From the NCBI GenBank assembly GCA_023388835.1, contig JAEWFK010000133.1:1-38184 (forward strand): a DNA stretch of 38,184 bases. The letters are read 5' to 3'. How positions within the stretch are numbered: position 1 is the first letter of the stretch; each line of letters starts with the position of its first letter. The position numbers and the translations under genes are program-made. A model generated the notes under the pieces. It searched no databases. It was given only the letters and a program-made list of their open reading frames with translations, and was not told where the DNA came from. This DNA is from Pseudomonadota bacterium. Its GTDB lineage: Bacteria; Pseudomonadota; Gammaproteobacteria; Burkholderiales; Burkholderiaceae_B. Below are positions 7,786 through 15,189 of the stretch, piece after piece.

Positions 7786-8835
7786 ATGTACAAACGCGTC
7801 ACTTTAGCTGTGCTCTCCGCATTCGCGCTCGGCTCGTCCGCCATGGCGGCTGAACCGAACATAGAAGAGCTTCGCACCTTGTCCAACAATTTGTTCAAGC
7901 CCATCCCCACTGCAGAAGTCATCATCAAGGAAAAGGGCCTGACGCCCGAACAAATCGAACTGGGTCAATGGCTGTTCTTCGAACCGCGGCTGTCGAAAAG
8001 CCACATCATCACCTGTAATACCTGTCATAGCGTAGGGACAGGCGGTGCCGACAACATCCCCACATCAGTTGGTCATGGCTGGCAGCATGGCCCCCGCAAT
8101 TCGCCCACCGTGCTCAATGCGGTATTCAACATCGCGCAGTTCTGGGACGGCCGTGCCGCCGACCTTGCCGAGCAGGCCAAGGGTCCCGTACAGGCCAGCG
8201 TCGAAATGAATGCCACGCCAGAACACGTGGAGGACACCCTGCGCAGCATTCCCGAGTACGTGGAAAAATTCGCCACTGCCTTCCCGGGCCAGAAAGACGC
8301 GGTGAGTTTCGATAACATGGCCAAGGCCATCGAAGCCTTCGAGTCCACATTGGTGACCCCGAACTCGCGCATGGATCAGTTCATGCTGGGCAAAGATACG
8401 CTGAATGCGGAAGAGATCACCGGCCTGAAGCTCTTCATCGACAAGGGCTGCGTCGCCTGTCACGCCGGCGTCAACTTCGGCGGCCAGAACTACTTCCCCT
8501 TCGGCTTGGTCAAGCGCCCAGGCGCCGACGTTCTGCCCGAAGGCGACCGCGGCCGCTTCGATGTAACCAAGACGGCATCGGACGAGTACGTTTTCCGTGC
8601 CGGCCCGCTGCGCAATATCGCCCTGACCGCGCCCTACTTCCATAGCGGCGAAGTCTGGAGACTGGAAGAAGCCGTGGCGCTCATGGGCACCAGCCAGCTC
8701 GGCACGGAGCTCAACGAGTCTGAAGTGAAAGCCATCACGGCCTTCCTGCACACGCTCACCGGCGAGCAGCCCACGGTGGAATATCCGATACTCCCGGCCA
8801 GCACCCGGGACACGCCGCGCCCTTCGCGCATGTAA
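7786..8835 (+). CDS. Di-haem cytochrome c peroxidase, periplasmic
   Basis: A 349-residue bacterial cytochrome c peroxidase (CcpA/MauG superfamily) that reduces periplasmic hydrogen peroxide with electrons from c-type cytochromes. A signal peptide (residues 1-22, ending SSAMA) precedes two haem c motifs: CNTCH at 77-81 (low-potential, peroxidatic side) and CVACH at 222-226 (high-potential side). The HGPRNSPTVLNAVFN segment and QFWDGRAADL are family signatures. The start is preceded by AGGGG. Upstream is an FNR-like box at 7709-7722, which fits control by oxygen limitation. It converges on nadE with a palindromic element between them. The C-terminal 20 residues (PSRM end) are variable in the family. 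Confidence 0.95.
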   Translation: MYKRVTLAVLSAFALGSSAMAAEPNIEELRTLSNNLFKPIPTAEVIIKEKGLTPEQIELGQWLFFEPRLSKSHIITCNTCHSVGTGGADNIPTSVGHGWQHGPRNSPTVLNAVFNIAQFWDGRAADLAEQAKGPVQASVEMNATPEHVEDTLRSIPEYVEKFATAFPGQKDAVSFDNMAKAIEAFESTLVTPNSRMDQFMLGKDTLNAEEITGLKLFIDKGCVACHAGVNFGGQNYFPFGLVKRPGADVLPEGDRGRFDVTKTASDEYVFRAGPLRNIALTAPYFHSGEVWRLEEAVALMGTSQLGTELNESEVKAITAFLHTLTGEQPTVEYPILPASTRDTPRPSRM

Positions 8836-8912
8836 GTGCCCGCTCACTGCAACGATTCGCAGCGACGCAGAGTGCCTAAAGCCCGCCGATGCAAATCACG
8901 GGCTGACACCAA

Positions 8913-8927
8913 GCGCTGCGGATCGGG
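8913..8927 (+). repeat. Extra copy of the arm of the adjacent palindromic element
   Basis: GCGCTGCGGATCGGG here is identical to 8939-8953, the left arm of the element described at 8936-9040, with a 26-base period. It may be a remnant of a second element copy or of a local duplication. Confidence 0.7.
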
Positions 8928-8935
8928 TGAGACCC

Positions 8936-9040
8936 TAGGCGCTGCGGATCGGGACGAGATGCGAGGCCCAGAAGCGCAGCAATAGTAGGACTATTGCGAG
9001 CATTTGCAGCGAAGCAGATCGCCCGATTCCGCGGCGCCTA
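8936..9040. repeat. 105-bp imperfect palindromic intergenic element (REP/MITE-like)
   Basis: The outer arms at 8936-8953 and 9022-9040 are complementary over 18-19 bases, with one mismatch and one single-base bulge. At the centre, GCAATAGT (8979-8986) and ACTATTGC (8990-8997) form a perfect 8-bp stem with a 3-base loop. The right arm ends exactly at the nadE stop codon. No coding potential is seen. It lies between convergent genes and could act as a bidirectional terminator. It resembles dispersed palindromic intergenic repeats, but only one full copy is in this window, so mobility is inferred. Confidence 0.6.
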
Positions 9041-9880
9041 TCAGTTAAAGCAGGGAAATATGGGGAGTGCGCGTTTATGCCCCGTCCGCCGAAAGGTTGA
9101 AAAAATCACTTCATAGGCTTCGTCAGAGACGATTTTTCCTTCCAGGAAATCATCGATCTCCTCGTAGCGTACGCCCATGGCGACTTCATCTGGCTTCAAC
9201 GGGGTAAGCGATTCCAGATCGGCGGTGGGGACCTTGTGAACCTGTTCGGGCGGAGCGCCCATGGCTTGTGCGAGCGCCCGCACCCTGCGTTTGTTCAGAC
9301 CCGTCAGAGGCGTGATGTCGGCGCCGCCGTCTCCGTACTTCGTAAAGAAGCCCATCAGCGACTCGGCCGCCTGATCGGTGCCGACCACCAAACCTTCGCG
9401 CGCCCCCGCCACCGTGTATTGAGCGATCATGCGCTGACGGGCCTTGATGTTGCCATGCACGAAGTCTCTTTGCGCGGCATCGCGAAATACCAGCCCGGCC
9501 GCCAGACTCTGGTCGAGAATGGCATCGCTGGCTGCCTTGACGTCCACCACCAGGGTTTCGTCAGGCTGTATAACCTTCAGGCTCAGCTGAGCATCCGCCT
9601 CGTCGCGCTGTTCGCCATAAGGAAGGCGCATCGCGACGAACGATGCTTCATAGCCCCGCGCGCGGCATAGTTCGACGGCGCGCTGGGACAGGCAACCTCC
9701 CACCAGCGAATCCACACCGCCGCTGATGCCCAGTACCAGAGTGCGCATGCCGGTGGACTGCAGATAGTTCGCCAGGAAGTCGCTGCGCCGCTCGACTTCG
9801 AGCTCGGCGTCGAAGGTCGGACTGACGCAGAGCTGGGCAATGATGTCGCGCTGCAGCGCGCGCTGTTCGGGTGTCGCCAC
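9041..9880 (-). CDS. nadE: NAD(+) synthetase, ammonia-dependent type
   Basis: A 279-residue NadE, which adenylates nicotinate adenine dinucleotide with ATP and amidates it to NAD+. The PP-loop SGGVDS lies at residues 53-58. The ADITPLTGLNKRRVRALA segment and the C-terminal TGHKRALPI are typical of the family. The short length and absence of an N-terminal nitrilase-like glutaminase domain indicate the ammonia-dependent form. The start is GTG at 9880 with GAGGA nine bases upstream. It is downstream of an ilvD-type gene on the same strand with a 110-bp gap, and converges on the peroxidase gene. Confidence 0.95.
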   Translation of the reverse strand: MATPEQRALQRDIIAQLCVSPTFDAELEVERRSDFLANYLQSTGMRTLVLGISGGVDSLVGGCLSQRAVELCRARGYEASFVAMRLPYGEQRDEADAQLSLKVIQPDETLVVDVKAASDAILDQSLAAGLVFRDAAQRDFVHGNIKARQRMIAQYTVAGAREGLVVGTDQAAESLMGFFTKYGDGGADITPLTGLNKRRVRALAQAMGAPPEQVHKVPTADLESLTPLKPDEVAMGVRYEEIDDFLEGKIVSDEAYEVIFSTFRRTGHKRALPIFPCFN

Positions 9881-9990
9881 GAGTAGTCCTCGCCAAATGT
9901 TGCAAAACAGATGAGGCCGACATCATAGAAGATGCCGGCCGGGGTCTGACAAGAACAAAGCAAAAAGGATGCCGGTCGACTCGGCTCGGT

Positions 9991-11676
9991 TCAATAGCGG
10001 TCGAGCACCGCGCCCGTGCTGGCCGTGGAGACATTGAAAGCGAACTTCGCCTGCACGCCCCGCGTATAACGCGGTGGCGGCGCCGACCATGCGGCACGGC
10101 GGCGCGTGAGCTCGTCGTCGGAAACGTGCAGCTCCAGGGCCTGCCGATGCGCGTCGATGGTGATCTGATCGCCTTCCTGCACCAAAGCGATGCATCCACC
10201 TTCCGCCGCCTCTGGTGTGACATGGCCGACCACCATTCCCCAGGTGCCGCCCGAGAAGCGGCCATCGGTGATCAGCCCCACCGAATCGCCCAGGCCCGCG
10301 CCGATAAGGGCGCTGGTCGGGGCCAGCATCTCGGGCATGCCCGGTCCGCCACGCGGACCCAGGTAGCGCAGCACCAGAATGTCGCCTGCCTTGACGCGGC
10401 CGTCGAGAATCGCCGCAAGGGCCGATTGTTCGTCATCGAACACGCGCGCCGGCCCGGACATGACCGGATTCTTCAGCCCGGTGATCTTGGCCACGGAGCC
10501 TTCCGGCGCCAGATTGCCCTTCAGGATGGCGAGATGCCCTTCTGCATACAACGCCCTGTCGAGCGGACGGATCACCTCCTGGCCCTGCGGCGGCTCGGAA
10601 GGAACATCGCGCAGGGTTTCGGCAATCGTACGGCCGGTAATCGTCATGCACTCGCCATGCAATAGACCGGCATCGAGCAACAGTTTCATGACTTGCGGGA
10701 CACCGCCGGCCCGGTGGAAGTCGACCGTCAGGTAGCGGCCGCTGGGCTTGAGGTCGCAGAACACTGGCACTCTATGCCGCACCCGCTCGAAATCATCGAT
10801 GGACCATTCGACGCCCGCCGCATGCGCGATCGCCAGAATGTGCAGCACGGCGTTGGTGGAGCCACCCACCGCCATGACGACCGCCACGGCGTTCTCAATG
10901 GATTCCCGCGTAATGATGTCGCTGGGTTTGATGTCCTGTTCGATGGCCTGCAGCAGCACGCGGGCCGATTCGGCCGCCGAGGCGGTCTTCTCTTCATGAA
11001 TGTTTGCCATGCTAGACGAATAGGGCAGGCTCATGCCCATGGCCTCGAACACGGCGCTCATGGTGTTGGCGGAATACATGCCGCCGCAGGAGCCCGGCCC
11101 GGGGATCGCGTGGCGCTCGATGTCCTTCAGGCCGCTGTCGCTGAGACGGCCGGCGGCGTGCTCGCCGACGGCTTCGAACACGCTTACGATGTTGAGATCT
11201 TTGCCGCCCAGGCGCCCCGGCATGATGGTGCCGCCATAGACATAGATGGCCGGTACGTTTGCGCGCAGGATGCCCATCATGCCCCCGGGCATGTTCTTGT
11301 CGCAGCCGCCGATCACCAGCACCCCGTCCATCCACTGGCCCTGTACGCAGGTCTCGACGCAATCGGCAATGACTTCTCGCGACACGAGCGAGTACTTCAT
11401 GCCTTCGGTGCCCATCGACATGCCGTCGGATATGGTGGGTGTACCGAATACTTGCGGGTTTCCGCCCCCCGCCTGAATCGCGTCGGCCGCAGCATCGGCC
11501 AGCTTCTGCAGCCCGCTGTTGCAGGGGGTGATGGTGCTGTGGCCGTTTGCAATACCGACCATGGGCTTGGAGAAATCGGCGTCGGTGTAACCCAGTGCGT
11601 AGTACATGGAACGGTTCGGCGCCCGCTCCGGCCCTTCCACGATGTTCGCTGAACGCCGGCGTCTCGAAGTGGTCAT
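9991..11676 (-). CDS. ilvD: Dihydroxy-acid dehydratase, short three-cysteine ([2Fe-2S]-type) form
   Basis: A 561-residue IlvD/Edd-family dehydratase, likely acting on 2,3-dihydroxy-3-methylbutanoate and -pentanoate in valine and isoleucine synthesis. Cys52 (TPCNSG), Cys125 (GGCDKNMPG) and Cys197 (GSCGGMYSANT) match the three cluster ligands known from [2Fe-2S] dihydroxy-acid dehydratases such as the plant enzyme. The DGRFSGG and GHVTPEA motifs near the C terminus are present. The start at 11676 has AGGAGAG upstream. A second, longer paralogue of the E. coli type is encoded at 13159-15063, so the two may be oxygen-tolerant and oxygen-sensitive alternatives. One could instead act on a sugar acid; the family cannot be split by eye with certainty. 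Confidence 0.9.
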   Translation of the reverse strand: MTTSRRRRSANIVEGPERAPNRSMYYALGYTDADFSKPMVGIANGHSTITPCNSGLQKLADAAADAIQAGGGNPQVFGTPTISDGMSMGTEGMKYSLVSREVIADCVETCVQGQWMDGVLVIGGCDKNMPGGMMGILRANVPAIYVYGGTIMPGRLGGKDLNIVSVFEAVGEHAAGRLSDSGLKDIERHAIPGPGSCGGMYSANTMSAVFEAMGMSLPYSSSMANIHEEKTASAAESARVLLQAIEQDIKPSDIITRESIENAVAVVMAVGGSTNAVLHILAIAHAAGVEWSIDDFERVRHRVPVFCDLKPSGRYLTVDFHRAGGVPQVMKLLLDAGLLHGECMTITGRTIAETLRDVPSEPPQGQEVIRPLDRALYAEGHLAILKGNLAPEGSVAKITGLKNPVMSGPARVFDDEQSALAAILDGRVKAGDILVLRYLGPRGGPGMPEMLAPTSALIGAGLGDSVGLITDGRFSGGTWGMVVGHVTPEAAEGGCIALVQEGDQITIDAHRQALELHVSDDELTRRRAAWSAPPPRYTRGVQAKFAFNVSTASTGAVLDRY

Positions 11677-11795
11677 GAAATCTCTCCTGTGGCGGAACCC
11701 GCCTCAATGCGGCGCCCCTTCAGGGATGTTAAGACACATCAAGGATTTTGGGTCCACAATGATGCGAACATACCGCGACACACACCGCTCCCGCC

Positions 11796-12233
11796 ATGTC
11801 ATATCCGCTGCTGCTCGTTATTCACCTTTTCGCCGCCATCATGTTCGTGGGTACGGTGTTCTTCGAAGTCCTCATGCTGGAAGGCGTGCGCAAGCATGTC
11901 CCCAAAGAGGTCATGCGCTCCATGGAAGGCGCCATCGGGGCGCGAGCGCGCCGCATCATGCCCTGGGTGCTGTTATTTTTGTTTGGCGCCGGATTCGGTC
12001 TGGCGTGGTTCCACCGCGCCGCCCTGGCCGCCCCCGGTGGCTCGGGATTCGGCCTGCTGCTTACGATCAAGATCGTGCTGGCGCTCAGTGTCTTCGGCCA
12101 CTTTCTCGCGGCCATGGTCCTGCACCGGCTGGGCCGGCTGCGTTCACGTGCATCGCAACGCATCCATGTCAGCGTCTTCATCCATGTGGTCGTGATCGTG
12201 CTGCTGGCCAAGCTGATGTTCTACGTGGGCTGA
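11796..12233 (+). CDS. Four-helix membrane protein, CopD-like
   Basis: A 145-residue integral membrane protein with four predicted transmembrane helices at about residues 3-27, 52-72, 82-107 and 118-143. Histidines sit inside helices (IHLFAAIMFVG in helix one, FGHFLAAMVLHR in helix three, HVSVFIHVVV in helix four), a pattern seen in CopD-like and other haem- or metal-linked membrane domains, so a ligand is possible. I cannot name a function. It diverges from ilvD and precedes the SDR gene by about 160 bp on the same strand. The ATG at 11796 has no convincing ribosome binding site; Met21 (in AIMFVG) is too far inside the first helix to be the start. Confidence 0.7.
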   Translation: MSYPLLLVIHLFAAIMFVGTVFFEVLMLEGVRKHVPKEVMRSMEGAIGARARRIMPWVLLFLFGAGFGLAWFHRAALAAPGGSGFGLLLTIKIVLALSVFGHFLAAMVLHRLGRLRSRASQRIHVSVFIHVVVIVLLAKLMFYVG

Positions 12234-12396
12234 CACGGTCGTCACGGATTCCGCGCGACACGAACGAGCCGCCGCGCCCAGGCCGGCGTCTCGTGGCGCA
12301 CGCGTATGGTTCATAATGAATCCGGACGACCCTTACCGGGTCCGGGTCTTGCCATTCCACGGCCAGGCCGAGCGCGGCGATCTTGAAGGAGACAGC

Positions 12397-13146
12397 ATGG
12401 CAGCCCAGAATCCTGTAGTCCTTATCACCGGCGCGAGCCGAGGCATAGGCGCCGCAACCGCCACGCTGGCTGCGCGCGACGGCTTCGATGTCGCCATCGG
12501 CTATGTGAAACACGACGCCGCCGCCCAGCAGGTGGCCGAAGCCGTGCGGCGACGCGGCCGGAGAGCCGCCGTCATTCAGGGCAATGTCGCCGAATTCCCT
12601 GATATCACTCGCATGTTCGTCCAGGCCGAAGAACAGCTCGGCCCCATCACGGCGCTGGTGAACAACAGCGGAATCACAGGCCCCATCGGTCCCTTCGCCC
12701 AAGCCACCCCCGAGACCATAGAGCAGGTCTTTCGCGTGAACGTATTCGGCACCATGCAATGCTGCCGCCAAGCCGTCGACAGCTTTCTGCGCCACGGCAT
12801 ACCAGGCGTCATCGTCAACGTGTCGTCCGTCGCCGCACGCACCGGCAGCCCCCAGGAATACGTGCACTACGCGGCAAGCAAAGCTGCGGTGGAAACCTTT
12901 ACGCTGGGGCTGGCGCGAGAAGTCGCCGGGCAGCGCATACGCGTCTGCGCCGTGGCGCCGGGCTCCACGCTGACCGATATCCATGCCACGGCGGGGGAAC
13001 CTGAGCGCCCTCAAAGGGTCGCACCAAGGATACCCCTGGGCCGCCTGGCGCAGCCGGAAGAGATCGCCGAAACCATCACCTGGCTGCTCTCGCCCGCCGC
13101 GTCGTACCTCACCGGGACGGTGGTGCACTGCGCGGGCGGGCTTTAA
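12397..13146 (+). CDS. Short-chain dehydrogenase/reductase (SDR), YgfF/FabG-like
   Basis: A 249-residue classical SDR. The NAD(P)-binding motif TGASRGIG is at residues 11-18, NNSG at 89-92, the catalytic Ser in NVSS at 143-144 and the YxxxK pair as Tyr158 and Lys162. Such enzymes oxidise or reduce alcohols and ketones; the substrate cannot be read from sequence. The frame is open upstream to 12316, but the ATG at 12397 is preferred because GGAG lies seven bases upstream and the Rossmann fold begins right after it. It overall resembles E. coli YgfF. It converges on the second ilvD with 12 bp between the stops. Confidence 0.9.
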   Translation: MAAQNPVVLITGASRGIGAATATLAARDGFDVAIGYVKHDAAAQQVAEAVRRRGRRAAVIQGNVAEFPDITRMFVQAEEQLGPITALVNNSGITGPIGPFAQATPETIEQVFRVNVFGTMQCCRQAVDSFLRHGIPGVIVNVSSVAARTGSPQEYVHYAASKAAVETFTLGLAREVAGQRIRVCAVAPGSTLTDIHATAGEPERPQRVAPRIPLGRLAQPEEIAETITWLLSPAASYLTGTVVHCAGGL

Positions 13147-13158
13147 ACAGAAGGCCGT

Positions 13159-15063
13159 TTACACCTGGCTGTCGGCGGTCTCGCGAACCGCGACCGTGCT
13201 TGCCGGGCGCAACTGCGAAAGATCACGCACCGCACCCCTGTCGGCGGAAGTCGCCAGCGCCGCATAGGCCAACAGTGCCTGCGACACGATGCGTTCGCGC
13301 GACACCGGCTTCCAGGCCTGTTCGCCGCGCGCTTCCATCTCGGCGCGGCGGTCAGCCAGTTCTTCGTCGGTGATGGCCAAATGAATGCGGCGGTTCGGGA
13401 TATCGATTTCGATGGTATCGCCGTCCTGAACCAGCGCGATATTGCCGCCCTCGGCCGCTTCGGGCGACGCGTGGCCGATCACCAGCCCCGAAGAACCGCC
13501 CGAAAAGCGGCCGTCCGTCAGCAAGGCGGAAGACGCGCCCAGCCCCTTGGATTTCAGGTAGGACGTGGGATAGAGCATCTCCTGCATGCCGGGCCCGCCC
13601 TTGGGACCTTCGTAGCGGATGATGACCACATCGCCGGCCTTCACCGTGTCGCCCAGAATGCCGTCCACGGCGTCTTCCTGGCTCTCGAAGACGCGAGCGC
13701 GCCCAGTGAACTTCAGAATGCTTTCGTCAACGCCGGCCGTCTTGACGATGCAGCCATTGATCGCCAGGTTGCCGTACAGAACCGCCAGGCCGCCGTCTTG
13801 CGAATAGGCGTGTTCCTTCGTGCGGATGCAGCCGTTCTCGCGGTCCAGGTCCAGTTCGGCGTAATAGGTGTTCTGGCTGAAGGCTTCCTTGCTGCGCACA
13901 TTGCCCGGCGCCGTCTTGAAAAAGGCCTGTACGTCCTGCGAGGCATTGGCGTTCATGACGTCCCATGCCTCGATAGCCTGGCCCAGCGTCCCGCACGCGG
14001 CGTTGCCGACGTCCAGATGCAGCAGGCCGGCACGGCCCAGCTCCGCCAGAATGCCCATGATGCCGCCGGCGCGATGAACGTCTTCGATGTGGTACTTGTC
14101 TGTTGCAGGCGCCACCTTGCACAGGCAGGGCACGCCGCGAGACAGGCGATCAATGTCCGACATGGTGAAATTCACGCCTGCTTCCTGGGCGGCGGCCAGC
14201 AGGTGCAGCACCGTATTGGTGGATCCCCCCATGGCGATGTCCAGCGTCATGGCGTTTTCGAATGCCTTGAAGGAGGCGATATTGCGCGGCAGCACGGACG
14301 CGTCGTCCTGCTCGTAATAGCGCCGGCACAGGTCGACGACCAGTTTGCCGGCGTCTTCGAACAAGGTCTTGCGCCGGGCGTGCGTGGCCACGATGGTGCC
14401 ATTGCCGGGCAAGGCAAGGCCCAAGGCTTCGGTCAGGCAGTTCATGGAATTCGCCGTGAACATGCCCGAACAGGAACCGCAAGTCGGACAGGCATTGCGC
14501 TCGGCTTCGGCCGCCTCTTCGTCGGACACATTGGGGTCCGCCGCCTTGATCATGGCGTCGACCAGGTCCAGCTTCTGCACCACCATGCGGGTGTTGGGGT
14601 CGTAGATCTTGCCCGCCTCCATGGGGCCGCCGGAAACGAACACCACCGGGATATTCAGCCGCATGGCGGCCATCAGCATTCCCGGCGTGATCTTGTCGCA
14701 GTTCGAGATGCACACCATGGCGTCGGCGCAATGTCCATTCACCATGTATTCCACGGAATCCGCGATCAGTTCACGCGAAGGCAGCGAGTACAGCATGCCG
14801 CCATGCCCCATGGCGATGCCGTCGTCGATGGCGATGGTGTTGAATTCCTTGGCCACACCGCCGGCCGCTTCGATCTGGCGCGCCACCAACTGCCCCATGT
14901 CCTTCAGATGCACGTGGCCTGGCACGAACTGGGTGAAGGAGTTCACCACTGCAATGATGGGCTTGTTGAAGTCGTCGTCATTCATGCCCGTGGCGCGCCA
15001 CAGCGCGCGGGCGCCGGCCATATTGCGGCCGTGCGTGGAGGTGCGTGATCGATATTGAGGCAT
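13159..15063 (-). CDS. ilvD: Dihydroxy-acid dehydratase, E. coli-type long form
   Basis: A 634-residue dihydroxy-acid dehydratase close to E. coli IlvD in motif content: MPQYRSRTSTHGRNMAGARA start, NSFTQFVPGH, SNCDKITPG with Cys121, and CPTCGSCSGM with Cys191, Cys194 and Cys197. The position equivalent to Cys52 of the shorter paralogue is Gly49, as in the E. coli type that carries an oxygen-labile [4Fe-4S] cluster. It catalyses the fourth common step of valine and isoleucine synthesis. The frame extends 11 codons further upstream, but ATG at 15063 matches the family N terminus and follows GAGAGAG. It diverges from ppc. Two different IlvD enzymes within 6 kb is the notable feature. Confidence 0.95.
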   Translation of the reverse strand: MPQYRSRTSTHGRNMAGARALWRATGMNDDDFNKPIIAVVNSFTQFVPGHVHLKDMGQLVARQIEAAGGVAKEFNTIAIDDGIAMGHGGMLYSLPSRELIADSVEYMVNGHCADAMVCISNCDKITPGMLMAAMRLNIPVVFVSGGPMEAGKIYDPNTRMVVQKLDLVDAMIKAADPNVSDEEAAEAERNACPTCGSCSGMFTANSMNCLTEALGLALPGNGTIVATHARRKTLFEDAGKLVVDLCRRYYEQDDASVLPRNIASFKAFENAMTLDIAMGGSTNTVLHLLAAAQEAGVNFTMSDIDRLSRGVPCLCKVAPATDKYHIEDVHRAGGIMGILAELGRAGLLHLDVGNAACGTLGQAIEAWDVMNANASQDVQAFFKTAPGNVRSKEAFSQNTYYAELDLDRENGCIRTKEHAYSQDGGLAVLYGNLAINGCIVKTAGVDESILKFTGRARVFESQEDAVDGILGDTVKAGDVVIIRYEGPKGGPGMQEMLYPTSYLKSKGLGASSALLTDGRFSGGSSGLVIGHASPEAAEGGNIALVQDGDTIEIDIPNRRIHLAITDEELADRRAEMEARGEQAWKPVSRERIVSQALLAYAALATSADRGAVRDLSQLRPASTVAVRETADSQV

Positions 15064-15104
15064 TTCTCTCTCTGAAGGGTGAACACTGGGAAGCACACAA
15101 TGAT

Positions 15105-15124
15105 AATCTTCATTGGGGAAGATT
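15105..15124. promoter_or_regulatory. Inverted repeat between ilvD and ppc
   Basis: AATCTTC (15105-15111) and GAAGATT (15118-15124) are perfectly complementary with a 6-base spacer. They lie in the 126-bp divergent control region between ilvD (start 15063) and ppc (start 15190). An operator is possible; no regulator is identified. Confidence 0.3.
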
Positions 15125-15189
15125 TCCTTCCCGGCCCGCTACGGCGTAGGGCCATGCACCCCTGACATCAAAGAATACGAGGAGCAATA

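Noticed and set aside
10693..11652. A 319-codon plus-strand open frame
   Set aside because: Antisense to the cluster-binding half of the first ilvD; no family signature.
13381..15048. A 555-codon plus-strand open frame
   Set aside because: It is fully antisense to ilvD, and its translation is rich in His, Gln, Arg and Ala in the manner of GC-rich shadow frames; it has no recognisable motif.
15064..15189. An amino-acid leader or riboswitch before ilvD
   Set aside because: No leader peptide rich in Ile, Val or Leu and no aptamer-like structure is visible; only a short inverted repeat is present.
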